Part shown: one piece after another, positions 27,031 through 35,082 of the stretch
How positions within the stretch are numbered: position 1 is the stretch's first letter
How the letters are laid out: each line of letters opens with the position of its first letter
Assembly: GCF_008364685.1 (NCBI RefSeq)
Contig: NZ_VTTL01000002.1
Coordinates: 62,001-126,000 of the forward strand
Length of the DNA stretch: 64,000 nt
Direction: 5' to 3'
Origin: Xanthobacter oligotrophicus
GTDB taxonomy: Bacteria; Pseudomonadota; Alphaproteobacteria; Rhizobiales; Xanthobacteraceae
Program-made: the position numbers and the translations under genes
Notes under the pieces: model-generated
What the model saw: the letters and a program-made list of their open reading frames with translations, nothing else
What the model was told of the DNA's origin: nothing
Databases searched by the model: none

Positions 27031-27957
27031 GTGCTCGACAATATGAAGGCCTTCACCATGTCGGTGGAGAGCGAGAGCTTCTCGGAAGCCGCGAGGCGGC
27101 TGCGCCTGTCCGCCAATGTGGTGAGCCACCGCATCCAGATGCTGGAGAAACACCTGGGCTGCCGGCTGTTCAACCGCACCACCCGCCGCATGAGCCTGAC
27201 CGAGCAGGGCCGCGTCTACTACGAGGCCATCACGGACGCGCTCCGCATCATCGACGCGGCGGAGAGCAATGTGTCCGAGCTGGGCGCCCTGCCCCGCGGC
27301 GCGCTCAGGGTGACCGCCCCGCTCCATCTCGGCCGGCGCCTGGTGGCGCAGGTTTCGGCGCGCTACCAGGAGGCGCACCCGGAGATCGACGTGCGCCTGC
27401 GTCTCAGCGAGCACACCCTCGACCTCATCGCCGAATCCATCGACGTGGCGCTGCGCCTCGCCACCTTTGAGGATTCCAGCATGATCATGCGTAAGGTAGC
27501 GCAGGTGGAACGCATCCTGTGCGCCTCCCCGGCCTATCTGGAGCGGGCGGGAGTGCCGCTGCGCCCGCAGGATCTGTTGTCCCACCAATGCCTGCTCCTG
27601 AGATTTGCGAGCCTTCGGGAACTGCGCTGGATGCTGACCGACGAGGGCCGCGACCTCGCCGTTCCGGTCACCGGGCGTCTGGAGGCCGACGACGGCGATG
27701 TGCTCACCGTCTGGGCGCTGGAGGGGCGGGGCATCGTGGTGAAGCCCCGCTTCGAGGTGGCAGATGCGCTCGCCGAGGGCCGCTTGGTGCCGGTGCTTCG
27801 GGCGCACCCACCCAAGCCCGCGACCCTCGCTGTGCTCTACCCCGCCCGCCAGTTGGTGCCGTTGAAGGTGAAGGCCTTCGCCGACATGCTGGTGGACCAG
27901 GGCCGCCGCTACATTGCCCAGGAGTTGGGGAAGATCGGGGAGCGGCTGTCCGCCTGA
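27031..27957 (+). CDS. LysR-type transcriptional regulator
   Basis: A 308-residue regulator with an N-terminal winged helix (MKAFTMSVESESFSEAARRL, then ANVVSHRIQMLEKHLG and RTTRRMSLTEQG) and a C-terminal substrate-binding domain (GALRVTAPLHLGRRLV, RCxASPAYL-like CASPAYLERAG). It is most like the large 'LysR with RTTRxxxLTxxG' subgroup. GTG 27031 has AAGGGA upstream and gives the usual N-terminal length; GTG 27001 and TTG 26944 are alternatives. Divergence from puuD suggests control of urate catabolism, with urate or an intermediate as ligand; that is inference from position. Confidence 0.88.
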   Translation: MLDNMKAFTMSVESESFSEAARRLRLSANVVSHRIQMLEKHLGCRLFNRTTRRMSLTEQGRVYYEAITDALRIIDAAESNVSELGALPRGALRVTAPLHLGRRLVAQVSARYQEAHPEIDVRLRLSEHTLDLIAESIDVALRLATFEDSSMIMRKVAQVERILCASPAYLERAGVPLRPQDLLSHQCLLLRFASLRELRWMLTDEGRDLAVPVTGRLEADDGDVLTVWALEGRGIVVKPRFEVADALAEGRLVPVLRAHPPKPATLAVLYPARQLVPLKVKAFADMLVDQGRRYIAQELGKIGERLSA

Positions 27958-28018
27958 ACGCAAACCCAAGTCCAGGTTCCGCGTTCATCCTTGCGCCGCT
28001 CCCCTCTCCTGCCCCGCC

Positions 28019-29410
28019 TCAGTGGGCCTCGGCCTGCTTGGCCGCCGCGACGATCTCCTCGGTGGAGGTCTGCTTCACGCCGTTGAAGAAGACGTTGAGC
28101 AGCACGGCAACGATGGCGCAGAGCAGGATGCCGCTCTCCAGCAGCGGATGCAGCTCGTGCGGCAGGTTCTTGAAGAAGTTGGGCGAGACCAGCGGGATCA
28201 TGCCGAAGCCCACCGACACCGCGACGATGAACAGGTTGAAGCGGTTGGTCTTGAAATCGACGCCGGTGAGGATACGCGCCCCGGTGGCCGCCACCATGCC
28301 GAACATGACGAGGCCCGCGCCGCCCAGCACCACCTGGGGCACCGCCTCCACCAGAGCCGCCATCTTCGGCAGCAGGCCGAGGCCGAGCATGATGGCGCCG
28401 CCCGTCACCGTCACCCAGCGCGAGCGCACGCCGGTGACGCCGACGAGGCCCACGTTCTGCGAGAAGGAGGTGTAGGGGAAGGTGTTGAAGATGCCGCCGA
28501 GGAAGGTGCCGACGCCGTCGGCGCGCAGGCCCTTGGTGAGCGCCTTCTGGTCCACCGGCTTGCCGGTGATGTCCGACAGCGCGAGGAACATGCCCACCGA
28601 CTCGATCATCACCACGATCATCACGATGCACATGGTGATGATGGGCACGAGGTGGAAAGTGGGCATGCCGAAGTGGAACGGCAGGATCACGTCGAACCAG
28701 GACGCCGCCGCCACCTTCTCGAAATGCATGATGCCGAGGAAGGTCGCCAGCACCGCGCCGGCGATGATGCCGAGCAGTACCGCCACATTGGCAAGGAAGC
28801 CCTTGCCCCACTTGATCAGGCCGAGCACCACCAGCATCACGAACAGCGAAATGCCGAGGCCCTGGAGCTGGCCGTAATTGGGATTGGCCACCTGCACCAC
28901 CTTGCCGTCGATGGTCTGGGTCAGGAATGGAATGCCGCCACCGGCCCAGTTGATGCCCACCCGCATCAGCGAGATGCCGATGATGAGAATGATGGTGCCG
29001 GTCACCACCGGCGGGAACAAGGGCAACAGCCGCGAGACGAAGGGCGCGACGATGATGCCAAAGATGCCCGCCGCGATCACCGAGCCGTAGATGCCCAGAA
29101 GGCCGATCTCGGGGCTCGCCGCCATGGAGAGCATGGGGCCGACCGAGGCGAAGGTGACGCCCATCATCACCGGCAGGCGTATGCCGACGCCGAGGAAGCC
29201 GAGGCACTGAGCCAAGGTCGCGAGGCCGCAGGCGAACAGATCGGCGCTGATGAGGAAGGCAACATCCTGGGGCGGCAGCTTCAGGGCGCGGCCGATGATG
29301 AGCGGCACCGCCACGGCGCCGGCATACATGACAAGCACATGCTGGAGGCCGAGCACGGCGAGTTTTGGCGCTGGAAGTATTTCGTCTACGGGATGAACGG
29401 CTTCGGACAT
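28019..29410 (-). CDS. NCS2 family nucleobase permease, probably urate/xanthine
   Basis: A 463-residue permease with about 12-14 membrane helices. The TM1 motif [17 protein letters not shown] and the signature [15 protein letters not shown] place it in the nucleobase-ascorbate (NCS2) family; [11 protein letters not shown] resembles the urate/xanthine branch (PucJ/K, UacT) rather than uracil permeases. It would bring urate or xanthine in with protons or cations. ATG 29410 follows AGGGGGACC; the longer open frame upstream is not membrane-like. Divergent from uraH over a 259-base control region containing a palindrome. Confidence 0.9.
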   Translation of the reverse strand: MSEAVHPVDEILPAPKLAVLGLQHVLVMYAGAVAVPLIIGRALKLPPQDVAFLISADLFACGLATLAQCLGFLGVGIRLPVMMGVTFASVGPMLSMAASPEIGLLGIYGSVIAAGIFGIIVAPFVSRLLPLFPPVVTGTIILIIGISLMRVGINWAGGGIPFLTQTIDGKVVQVANPNYGQLQGLGISLFVMLVVLGLIKWGKGFLANVAVLLGIIAGAVLATFLGIMHFEKVAAASWFDVILPFHFGMPTFHLVPIITMCIVMIVVMIESVGMFLALSDITGKPVDQKALTKGLRADGVGTFLGGIFNTFPYTSFSQNVGLVGVTGVRSRWVTVTGGAIMLGLGLLPKMAALVEAVPQVVLGGAGLVMFGMVAATGARILTGVDFKTNRFNLFIVAVSVGFGMIPLVSPNFFKNLPHELHPLLESGILLCAIVAVLLNVFFNGVKQTSTEEIVAAAKQAEAH

Positions 29411-29573
29411 GAGGTCCCCCTGGAAAGGAAGTCGGGTCAGGTGCGGAAGGGCGTTTTCGTTTATTGGCGCCATCTTTGCGTGCGGCGCGGGTACCGGTCC
29501 GGCGGGTCTGCCCAACGTATCGGCATGCCTAATGAAAGATCAAATCGCGCGCCGTGAAAACCGTTGGTTAATC

Positions 29574-29585
29574 GGAAGATCTTCC
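29574..29585. promoter_or_regulatory. Perfect palindrome between the permease and uraH
   Basis: GGAAGATCTTCC, 12 bases of perfect dyad symmetry, lies 85 bases upstream of uraH and 164 upstream of the permease start, in the region that must hold both promoters. The surrounding DNA (AATCGGAAGATCTTCCAATAT) is AT-richer than neighbours, as expected for a control region. Confidence 0.4.
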
Positions 29586-29669
29586 AATATTTTTGGGAAA
29601 TGGATCGCTCAAGACCGGGTTATGCTGCCCTGCAGCGGATCTTTTGACCGCAAGGCCTGCGAGGGAAAA

Positions 29670-30023
29670 ATGGGGCGCCTGTCCACCCACGTACTCGACA
29701 CCGTCGCCGGTGGTCCGGCGGCCAATGTCGCGGTTGAACTTTACCGTCTGGCGCCGGATGGCTCGCGCACGCTCCTGACCGAGCGCCGGACCAATGCGGA
29801 TGGGCGTACCGACACGCCCCTGCTCGCGGGTGATGAGTTCAAGGCCGGCACCTACGAGCTTCAGTTCCACATCGGCGCGCATTTCCGCGCCACCGGCGCG
29901 CCGGCGTCCGATCCGCCCTTCCTCGACGTGGTGCCGCTACGCTTCTCGCTGGCGGAGGACGGGCACTATCATGTGCCGCTGCTGTGCTCCCCGTGGAGCT
30001 ACTCCACCTATCGGGGTTCCTGA
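29670..30023 (+). CDS. uraH: 5-Hydroxyisourate hydrolase
   Basis: A 117-residue transthyretin-like enzyme that hydrolyses 5-hydroxyisourate, the PuuD product, to OHCU. The N-terminal [10 protein letters not shown] supplies the conserved His, [15 protein letters not shown] ends in the diagnostic YRGS C-terminal tetrapeptide, and GHYHVPLL carries the second His. ATG 29670 follows GAGGGAAAA. Its stop is 3 bases before puuE-uraD, which uses the next intermediate, so the two are certainly co-transcribed. Confidence 0.97.
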   Translation: MGRLSTHVLDTVAGGPAANVAVELYRLAPDGSRTLLTERRTNADGRTDTPLLAGDEFKAGTYELQFHIGAHFRATGAPASDPPFLDVVPLRFSLAEDGHYHVPLLCSPWSYSTYRGS

Positions 30024-30026
30024 GGA

Positions 30027-31475
30027 ATGTCCGTGCCCAACGATCCCATCACCGGCCGGCCCTACCCGCGCGACCTCATCGGCTACGGGCGCACTCCGCC
30101 CCATGCGCGCTGGCCGGGAGAGGCACGCATCGCGGTCCAGTTCGTGGTGAATTACGAGGAGGGCGGCGAGAATTCCGTCCTCCACGGCGACAATGCCTCG
30201 GAAGCCTTCCTGTCCGAGATCATCGGCGCCCAGCCCTGGCCCCGCCAGCGGCACATGAACATGGAATCCATCTACGAATACGGCGCGCGGGTGGGCTTCT
30301 GGCGGCTGCACCGCCTGTTCACCGAGCGCGCCATGCCGGTCACGGTCTATGGCGTCGCCACGGCGCTGGCCCGCAATCCGGATGCCGTCGCCGCCATGAA
30401 GGAGGCCGACTGGGAGATTGCGAGCCACGGCTACAAATGGCTCGAATACAAGGACTTCACCCGCGACGCCGAGCGCGAGCACATCGAGGAGGCGATCCGC
30501 ATCCACACGGAGGTCACCGGCTCCCGACCCCTCGGCTTCTACCAGGGCCGCTCAGCCGAGCACACGGTGCCCTTGGTGATGGAGGAAGGTGGCTTCCTCT
30601 ATGCCGCCGACAGCTATGCGGATGAGCTGCCCTACTGGATCGAGAGTGCCAAGGGCCCGCAACTGGTGGTGCCCTACACGCTGGACGCCAACGACATGCG
30701 CTTCTCGGTGGCGGCGGGCTTCGGCACCGGCACGGATTTCTTCGACTATCTGAAGGACAGCTTCGACCTGCTCTATGCCGAGGGCGAGCGCGCGCCGAAG
30801 ATGATGTCAGTGGGCCTCCACCCCCGCCTCGCCGGCCGGCCCGGCCGCGCCCAGGCGCTGGCCCGCTTCCTCGACTACATCGCCGGCCATGAGAAGGTGT
30901 GGGTGGCCCGGCGCGTGGATATCGCCCGGCACTGGATCGCCACCCATCCCCCCGCTGGCGGCTACCGGCCCACCTTCATGCCGCGCGGCCTGTTCGTGGA
31001 GCGGTTCGGCGGCGTGTTCGAGCACTCGCCCTGGATCGCGGAAGGTGCGTTCGACAAGGGGCTTACCCCTCAGGAGGACACCGCCGCCGGCCTTCACGCC
31101 GCCCTGGCCGCCGTGCTGCGCGCCGCCCCCATCGAGAAGCAGATGGGGGTCATCCATGCCCATCCGGACCTTGCCGGCAAGCTCGCCGAAGCCAAGCTGC
31201 TGACCGCCGAATCCACCGCCGAGCAGGCCTCCGCCGGCCTCGACCGGCTGACGGCGGAGGAGAAGGCCCGCTTCACCGCCCTCAATGACGCCTACGTGGC
31301 AAAGTTCGGCTTCGTCTTCATCATGGCCATTCGCGGCCGCTCCAAGGGCGAAATTCTCGACGCCTTCGAGCGCCGGCTCGCCCATGATCGCGACCAGGAG
31401 GTCAACGAGGCCCTCACACAGATCGAGCGCATCGCCCGGCTCCGGCTGGACCAGATGCTCCCGGAGGCCGCATGA
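30027..31475 (+). CDS. Fused allantoinase (PuuE) and OHCU decarboxylase (UraD)
   Basis: A 482-residue bifunctional protein. Residues 1 to about 315 are a polysaccharide-deacetylase-fold PuuE-type allantoinase (VQFVVNYEEGGENS, WEIASHGYKWLEY, GFYQGRSAEHT). From about 320 on it is OHCU decarboxylase (FGGVFEHSPWIAEGAF, then IHAHPDLAGKLAEA with catalytic His near 379, and FGFVFIMAIRGRSK). OHCU decarboxylase makes (S)-allantoin, the allantoinase opens it to allantoate: consecutive steps in one chain, with the later enzyme first. Such fusions are known in proteobacteria. The stop overlaps the next gene by ATGA. Confidence 0.95.
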   Translation: MSVPNDPITGRPYPRDLIGYGRTPPHARWPGEARIAVQFVVNYEEGGENSVLHGDNASEAFLSEIIGAQPWPRQRHMNMESIYEYGARVGFWRLHRLFTERAMPVTVYGVATALARNPDAVAAMKEADWEIASHGYKWLEYKDFTRDAEREHIEEAIRIHTEVTGSRPLGFYQGRSAEHTVPLVMEEGGFLYAADSYADELPYWIESAKGPQLVVPYTLDANDMRFSVAAGFGTGTDFFDYLKDSFDLLYAEGERAPKMMSVGLHPRLAGRPGRAQALARFLDYIAGHEKVWVARRVDIARHWIATHPPAGGYRPTFMPRGLFVERFGGVFEHSPWIAEGAFDKGLTPQEDTAAGLHAALAAVLRAAPIEKQMGVIHAHPDLAGKLAEAKLLTAESTAEQASAGLDRLTAEEKARFTALNDAYVAKFGFVFIMAIRGRSKGEILDAFERRLAHDRDQEVNEALTQIERIARLRLDQMLPEAA

Positions 31476-32752
31476 ACAAGGTCTTCCCCGTGCCCCAACC
31501 AGCCCCCGCCCCCTCCCTCGCCCCCCTCGACGGCAATGCCATCACCGCCCGCCTGAAGGAGCTTGCCGCCTTCTCGGACGTGCCGGGCGAACTGACCCGC
31601 CTCTCCCTCACGCCGTCCCACAAGCGGGCGGCGGCGCAGGTGTCGCACTGGATGCGCGAGGCCGGCCTCACCCAGGTCCACATGGACGCCACCGGCACCA
31701 TCGTCGGGCGCTATGCGGCGGACCGGGCCAATGCCAAGACCCTGCTCATCGGCTCGCACATCGACACGGTGCGCAACGCCGGCATCTATGACGGCAATCT
31801 GGGCGTGCTCACCGCCATCGCGGCGGTGGAAGCCCTGAACACGCAAGGCCTGCGCCTGCCGTTCGCTATCGAGGTCGCGGCCTTCGCGGATGAAGAGGGC
31901 GTGCGCTTCCTCTCCACCCTCACCTCGTCCAAGGCCATGGCGGGCATCTTCGATCCCAAGAGCCTTGAGGATGTGGACCAGCAGGGCATCTCCCGCGCCG
32001 AGGCGCTGCGCTCGTTCGGGGCGCCGGCAGAGCGTGTCTCCGAATGCCGGCGCGATCCGGCGGACATGATCGGCTATGTGGAAGTGCATATCGAGCAGGG
32101 GCCGGTGCTGGAGGCGGCGGGGGCGCCGCTCGGCATCGTCACCGGCATCGCCGGGGCCTCGCGCGGCCATATCCGCGTGCGCGGCGAGGCCGGCCATTCC
32201 GGCACCCTGCCCATGCCCATGCGCCACGACGCGCTGGCCGCCGCCGCCGAGATGATCCTCGCCGTGGAAGCCCGTGGCCGGGCCGATGCGGATGCCCTGG
32301 TGACTACCGTGGGCACCATGATCATCGCCGGCAGCGCCGTGAACGTGGTGCCGGGCGAGGTGCAGTTCTCCCTCGACGTGCGCACCCTCTCCGACGACCT
32401 GCGCCAGCGCGCCGTCGCGGACATCCGCGCGGCCATCGACGAGATCGCCGCGCGGCGCGGCGTGCGCGCCGTCCTGGACATCGGCCACGAGGTGCCGGCC
32501 GCGCCCTGCCACGGCGCCTTGAAGGAGCGCATGGCTGAAGTCGTGGAGGGCCTCGGCCTGCCGGTGCTGCGCCTGCCCTCCGGCGCCGGTCACGACGCCA
32601 TGGTGTTCCGGGGCATCATGCCCATGGCCATGCTGTTCGTGCGCTCGCAGAACGGCAGCCACAACCCGCGCGAATATGCCTCCCCCGCCGACATCGGCCT
32701 CGCCGCCCAAGCGCTGCACGCGTTTCTGCTGAAGACCGCCGGGGAGGTGTGA
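31472..32752 (+). CDS. M20 amidase, allantoate amidohydrolase-like
   Basis: A 426-residue member of the hydantoinase/carbamoylase branch of M20. Visible metal and substrate motifs are GSHIDTVRNAGIYDGNLGV, ADEEGVRFLSTLTSS, VEVHIEQGPVLE and the C-terminal PSGAGHDAMVF and NGSHNPREYA. By homology and position directly after the allantoate-forming fusion it should hydrolyse allantoate (AllC) or ureidoglycolate (UAH), releasing ammonia; the two are hard to separate by eye. ATG 31472 overlaps the upstream stop (ATGA), so it is the last gene of uraH-puuE/uraD-allC. Confidence 0.88.
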   Translation: MNKVFPVPQPAPAPSLAPLDGNAITARLKELAAFSDVPGELTRLSLTPSHKRAAAQVSHWMREAGLTQVHMDATGTIVGRYAADRANAKTLLIGSHIDTVRNAGIYDGNLGVLTAIAAVEALNTQGLRLPFAIEVAAFADEEGVRFLSTLTSSKAMAGIFDPKSLEDVDQQGISRAEALRSFGAPAERVSECRRDPADMIGYVEVHIEQGPVLEAAGAPLGIVTGIAGASRGHIRVRGEAGHSGTLPMPMRHDALAAAAEMILAVEARGRADADALVTTVGTMIIAGSAVNVVPGEVQFSLDVRTLSDDLRQRAVADIRAAIDEIAARRGVRAVLDIGHEVPAAPCHGALKERMAEVVEGLGLPVLRLPSGAGHDAMVFRGIMPMAMLFVRSQNGSHNPREYASPADIGLAAQALHAFLLKTAGEV

Positions 32753-32796
32753 GGCGGGGTTTGGAAAGCCGGGACCGGGCGTCAGGTCCGCGCGTT

Positions 32797-33135
32797 TCAC
32801 ATGCCGGGCGTGTGCCTGTTGCGGCCGCTGCCGCCGACCTGAAGCGCCCTGTCGCGGATGGCGATGAAGAACAGGTGCGGCCTGCCCGAATCCCCGATCT
32901 TCCATTCGTTGCAGTGGTTGTTCCAGACCCGGATCAATTCCGTGCGCGGAAGGTTACGCGCGAGCACGGTATCGAGGAAGGCAGCCAACGCGCGCCGTTC
33001 CGCAGGCGTGAGCCACTTCAGCGCCCGCGTCAGCCAGAGGTCCTCATCAAACGGTTGCTCCAGGTTCCGCAGCCAATAGGCCCTGAGGAATGTCCGCCAT
33101 TCCGGGGGAACCGGTATGCGCGCCCGCTCGCCCAA
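32797..33135 (-). CDS. Small hypothetical protein
   Basis: A 112-residue protein, no motif I recognise. It begins MGERARIPVPPEWRTFLRAY from a TTG codon with GGAGGGAAGC in front, a strong ribosome-binding site. It is rich in Trp and Arg (RALKWLTPAERRALAAFLD, RVWNNHCNEW), with no membrane segment or signal peptide. It lies convergent to the urate operon and divergent from the cob operon. Coding status is moderately supported by the ribosome-binding site and non-random composition. Confidence 0.5.
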   Translation of the reverse strand: MGERARIPVPPEWRTFLRAYWLRNLEQPFDEDLWLTRALKWLTPAERRALAAFLDTVLARNLPRTELIRVWNNHCNEWKIGDSGRPHLFFIAIRDRALQVGGSGRNRHTPGM

Positions 33136-33259
33136 CAGCTTCCCTCCGCGCTGACCTTTCGTGATCCACCATGAAAGCGCAGGCGGCCCCGGCCGCCAAC
33201 ACCCCTATTAGACTGCCCCTGGTACGCGAACCTCTTTTCTTGCCGAGGCCCCGCCCCAT

Positions 33260-33288
33260 TTGACATTCGCCCCCGCCCTGCCTTTAGT
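33260..33288 (+). promoter_or_regulatory. Promoter of the cobalamin operon
   Basis: TTGACA (33260-33265) and TTTAGT (33283-33288) with a 17-base spacer, immediately upstream of the cobalamin riboswitch. The predicted start is near 33295, so the whole aptamer is in the 5' leader. Confidence 0.7.
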
Positions 33289-33296
33289 GCCCCAGT

Positions 33297-33485
33297 CGAA
33301 GGTCCCGTGGTCCGACACGGGCGCAAAAGGGAATGCGGTGCGGGAGGTGTCTCCCAATGCCGCGGCTGCCCCCGCAACTGTAAGCGGTGAGCCCCTGCCA
33401 GATGCCACTGGTGCCGCAAGGCGCCGGGAAGGCGGCAGGGGCGCTGATCCGCGAGCCAGGAGACCTGCCTTCGACAAGGTCCGCG
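33297..33485 (+). promoter_or_regulatory. Cobalamin (B12) riboswitch
   Basis: The conserved aptamer blocks occur in order: GCAAAAGGGAATGCGGTGCG, the B12 box core GCGGCTGCCCCCGCAACTGT with AAGCGG, GATGCCACTGG, GCCGGGAAGGCGGC, and the closing GATCCGCGAGCCAGGAGACC. This aptamer binds adenosylcobalamin and shuts off the downstream genes, here by sequestration or termination in the 100 bases before the first ATG. It controls the DUF1636-cobW-cobN operon and by read-through the cob genes to cobJ. Confidence 0.95.
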
Positions 33486-33586
33486 CCGGGCGGGGTGCTC
33501 CGGTTTGCGTCCCTTTCAAGCCCGCTTCTCGTGGGCGGCCCGCGCACCCGTGGATATTTATAGTGGAGCGCGGCGAACCTGCCGAC

Positions 33587-34033
33587 ATGACCGGCGATGC
33601 CACGGCGGAGCCCCCCGCCGGAACGACGCCCTGCGCGCATGACGCGGCGGCCGCCGTGCCCGGCGATGTTTCGGCCGTGACCGTCTTCATCTGCACCACC
33701 TGCCGCAGCACCGGCGAAGGTGCATCCCCCGTCGATGGCGCGGCCCTCGCCGAAGCCGCCGCGGCGGCGCAGTTGCCGGATGGCGTCTCGGTGCAAGGCG
33801 TGCGCTGCCTCGCCAATTGCAAGCGATCCCTCTCCGCAGCCATGGTCCGCCGCGACGGCTGGACCTATGTGTTCGGCGACCTTGCCGCCGGCGCCGCCCC
33901 GGACCTCATCGCCGGCGCGGCGCTGCTGGCGTCCTCTGGCGACGGCCTCATGCCCTGGCGCGGACGGCCCGACAGCCTGAAGCGCGGCATGGTCGCCCGC
34001 ATCCCGCCTTTGTCTCTTCCCAAGGAGCCCTGA
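33587..34033 (+). CDS. DUF1636 cysteine protein at the head of the cob operon
   Basis: A 148-residue protein with an alanine-rich first 30 residues and a thioredoxin-like ferredoxin fold pattern: VFICTTCRSTGEG (Cys36, Cys39) and VRCLANCKRS (Cys74, Cys78). This C-x2-C/C-x3-C arrangement is that of DUF1636 proteins, often linked to CobW and B12 riboswitches, which may bind a metal or an iron-sulfur cluster. Its exact role in cobalt handling is unknown. The ATG at 33587 lies about 100 bases after the riboswitch; the stop overlaps the cobW ATG (TGATG). Confidence 0.85.
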   Translation: MTGDATAEPPAGTTPCAHDAAAAVPGDVSAVTVFICTTCRSTGEGASPVDGAALAEAAAAAQLPDGVSVQGVRCLANCKRSLSAAMVRRDGWTYVFGDLAAGAAPDLIAGAALLASSGDGLMPWRGRPDSLKRGMVARIPPLSLPKEP

Positions 34034-35067
34034 TGACCTCGCTCGCCCGCGTGCCCTGCACCATCGTCACCGGCTTCCTCGGCGCGGGGAAGACGACACT
34101 CATCCGCCATGTGCTGGAAAATGCCGGCGGCAAGCGCCTCGCGGTGATCGTCAACGAGTTCGGCGACGTGGGCATCGACGGCGAGATCTTGAAGGGCTGC
34201 GGCATCGAGAGCTGCTCCGAGGACACCATCGTGGAACTGGCCAACGGCTGCCTGTGCTGCACGGTCGCCGACGATTTCGTGCCGGCGCTGGATCAGATCC
34301 TGTCGCGCACCCCGCGCGTGGACCACATCCTCATCGAAACCTCCGGCCTCGCCTTGCCCAAGCCGCTGGTGCAGGCCTTCCAGTGGCCGGCCATCAAGAG
34401 CCGGGTGACGGTGGACGGGGTGGTGGCCGTGGTGGACGGTCCCGCCCTCGCCGAAGGGCGGGTGGCGCCGGACCTCTCGGCGCTGGCCGCCCAGCGCGCG
34501 GAAGACACAAGCCTCGACCATGACGACCCGGTGGAAGAGGTGTTCGAGGACCAGATCGCCTGCGCCGACCTCGTCATCCTTTCCAAGAGCGACCTGCTCG
34601 ACGACGCCGGCTTCGCCATCGCCGAGCGGGTGGTGGCGCAGAGCCTGCCCCGCGCGGTGAAGCTGGTGCGCGCCACCGCCGGCAAGGTGGATATCGCCGT
34701 GCTGCTGGGCCTCGGCATCGGCGTGGAAGATGAGATCGACGCCCGCCGCACCCATCACGACGACGAGGAAGACCACGACCACGACGAGTTCGAGAGCATC
34801 GTGCTCCAGCTCCCCGAGATCGCCGATCCCACCGCCCTCGCCGCCCGCGTGGTCGCGGCGGCCGAGACCCCGGACGTGCTGCGCGTGAAGGGCTTCGCGG
34901 CGGTCGCCGGCAAGCCCATGCGGCTGCTGGTGCAGGGGGTGGGGCCGCGGGTGTCGCACCATTTCGACCGGCCGTGGGGCGCCGCCGAGGAACGGCGCGG
35001 GGCGCTGGTGGTGATCGGCCTCAAGGGCTTCGACCGCGCGGCGGTGGAGCGGGCCATCCTCGGCTGA
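34033..35067 (+). CDS. cobW: CobW, metallochaperone GTPase of cobalamin synthesis
   Basis: A 344-residue G3E-family GTPase. Walker A GFLGAGKTT is at 14-22, the metal-binding CLCC at 73-76, and a His/Asp/Glu-rich segment (THHDDEEDHDHDE) near 237-249 is suited to metal binding. The C-terminal CobW domain ends in a conserved RPWGAAEERRGALVVIG. CobW proteins deliver Co(II) for the cobaltochelatase, whose large subunit CobN is encoded 15 bases downstream. Starts inside the TGATG overlap with the DUF1636 stop. Confidence 0.96.
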   Translation: MTSLARVPCTIVTGFLGAGKTTLIRHVLENAGGKRLAVIVNEFGDVGIDGEILKGCGIESCSEDTIVELANGCLCCTVADDFVPALDQILSRTPRVDHILIETSGLALPKPLVQAFQWPAIKSRVTVDGVVAVVDGPALAEGRVAPDLSALAAQRAEDTSLDHDDPVEEVFEDQIACADLVILSKSDLLDDAGFAIAERVVAQSLPRAVKLVRATAGKVDIAVLLGLGIGVEDEIDARRTHHDDEEDHDHDEFESIVLQLPEIADPTALAARVVAAAETPDVLRVKGFAAVAGKPMRLLVQGVGPRVSHHFDRPWGAAEERRGALVVIGLKGFDRAAVERAILG

Positions 35068-35082
35068 GGCGAACCAGACCCC

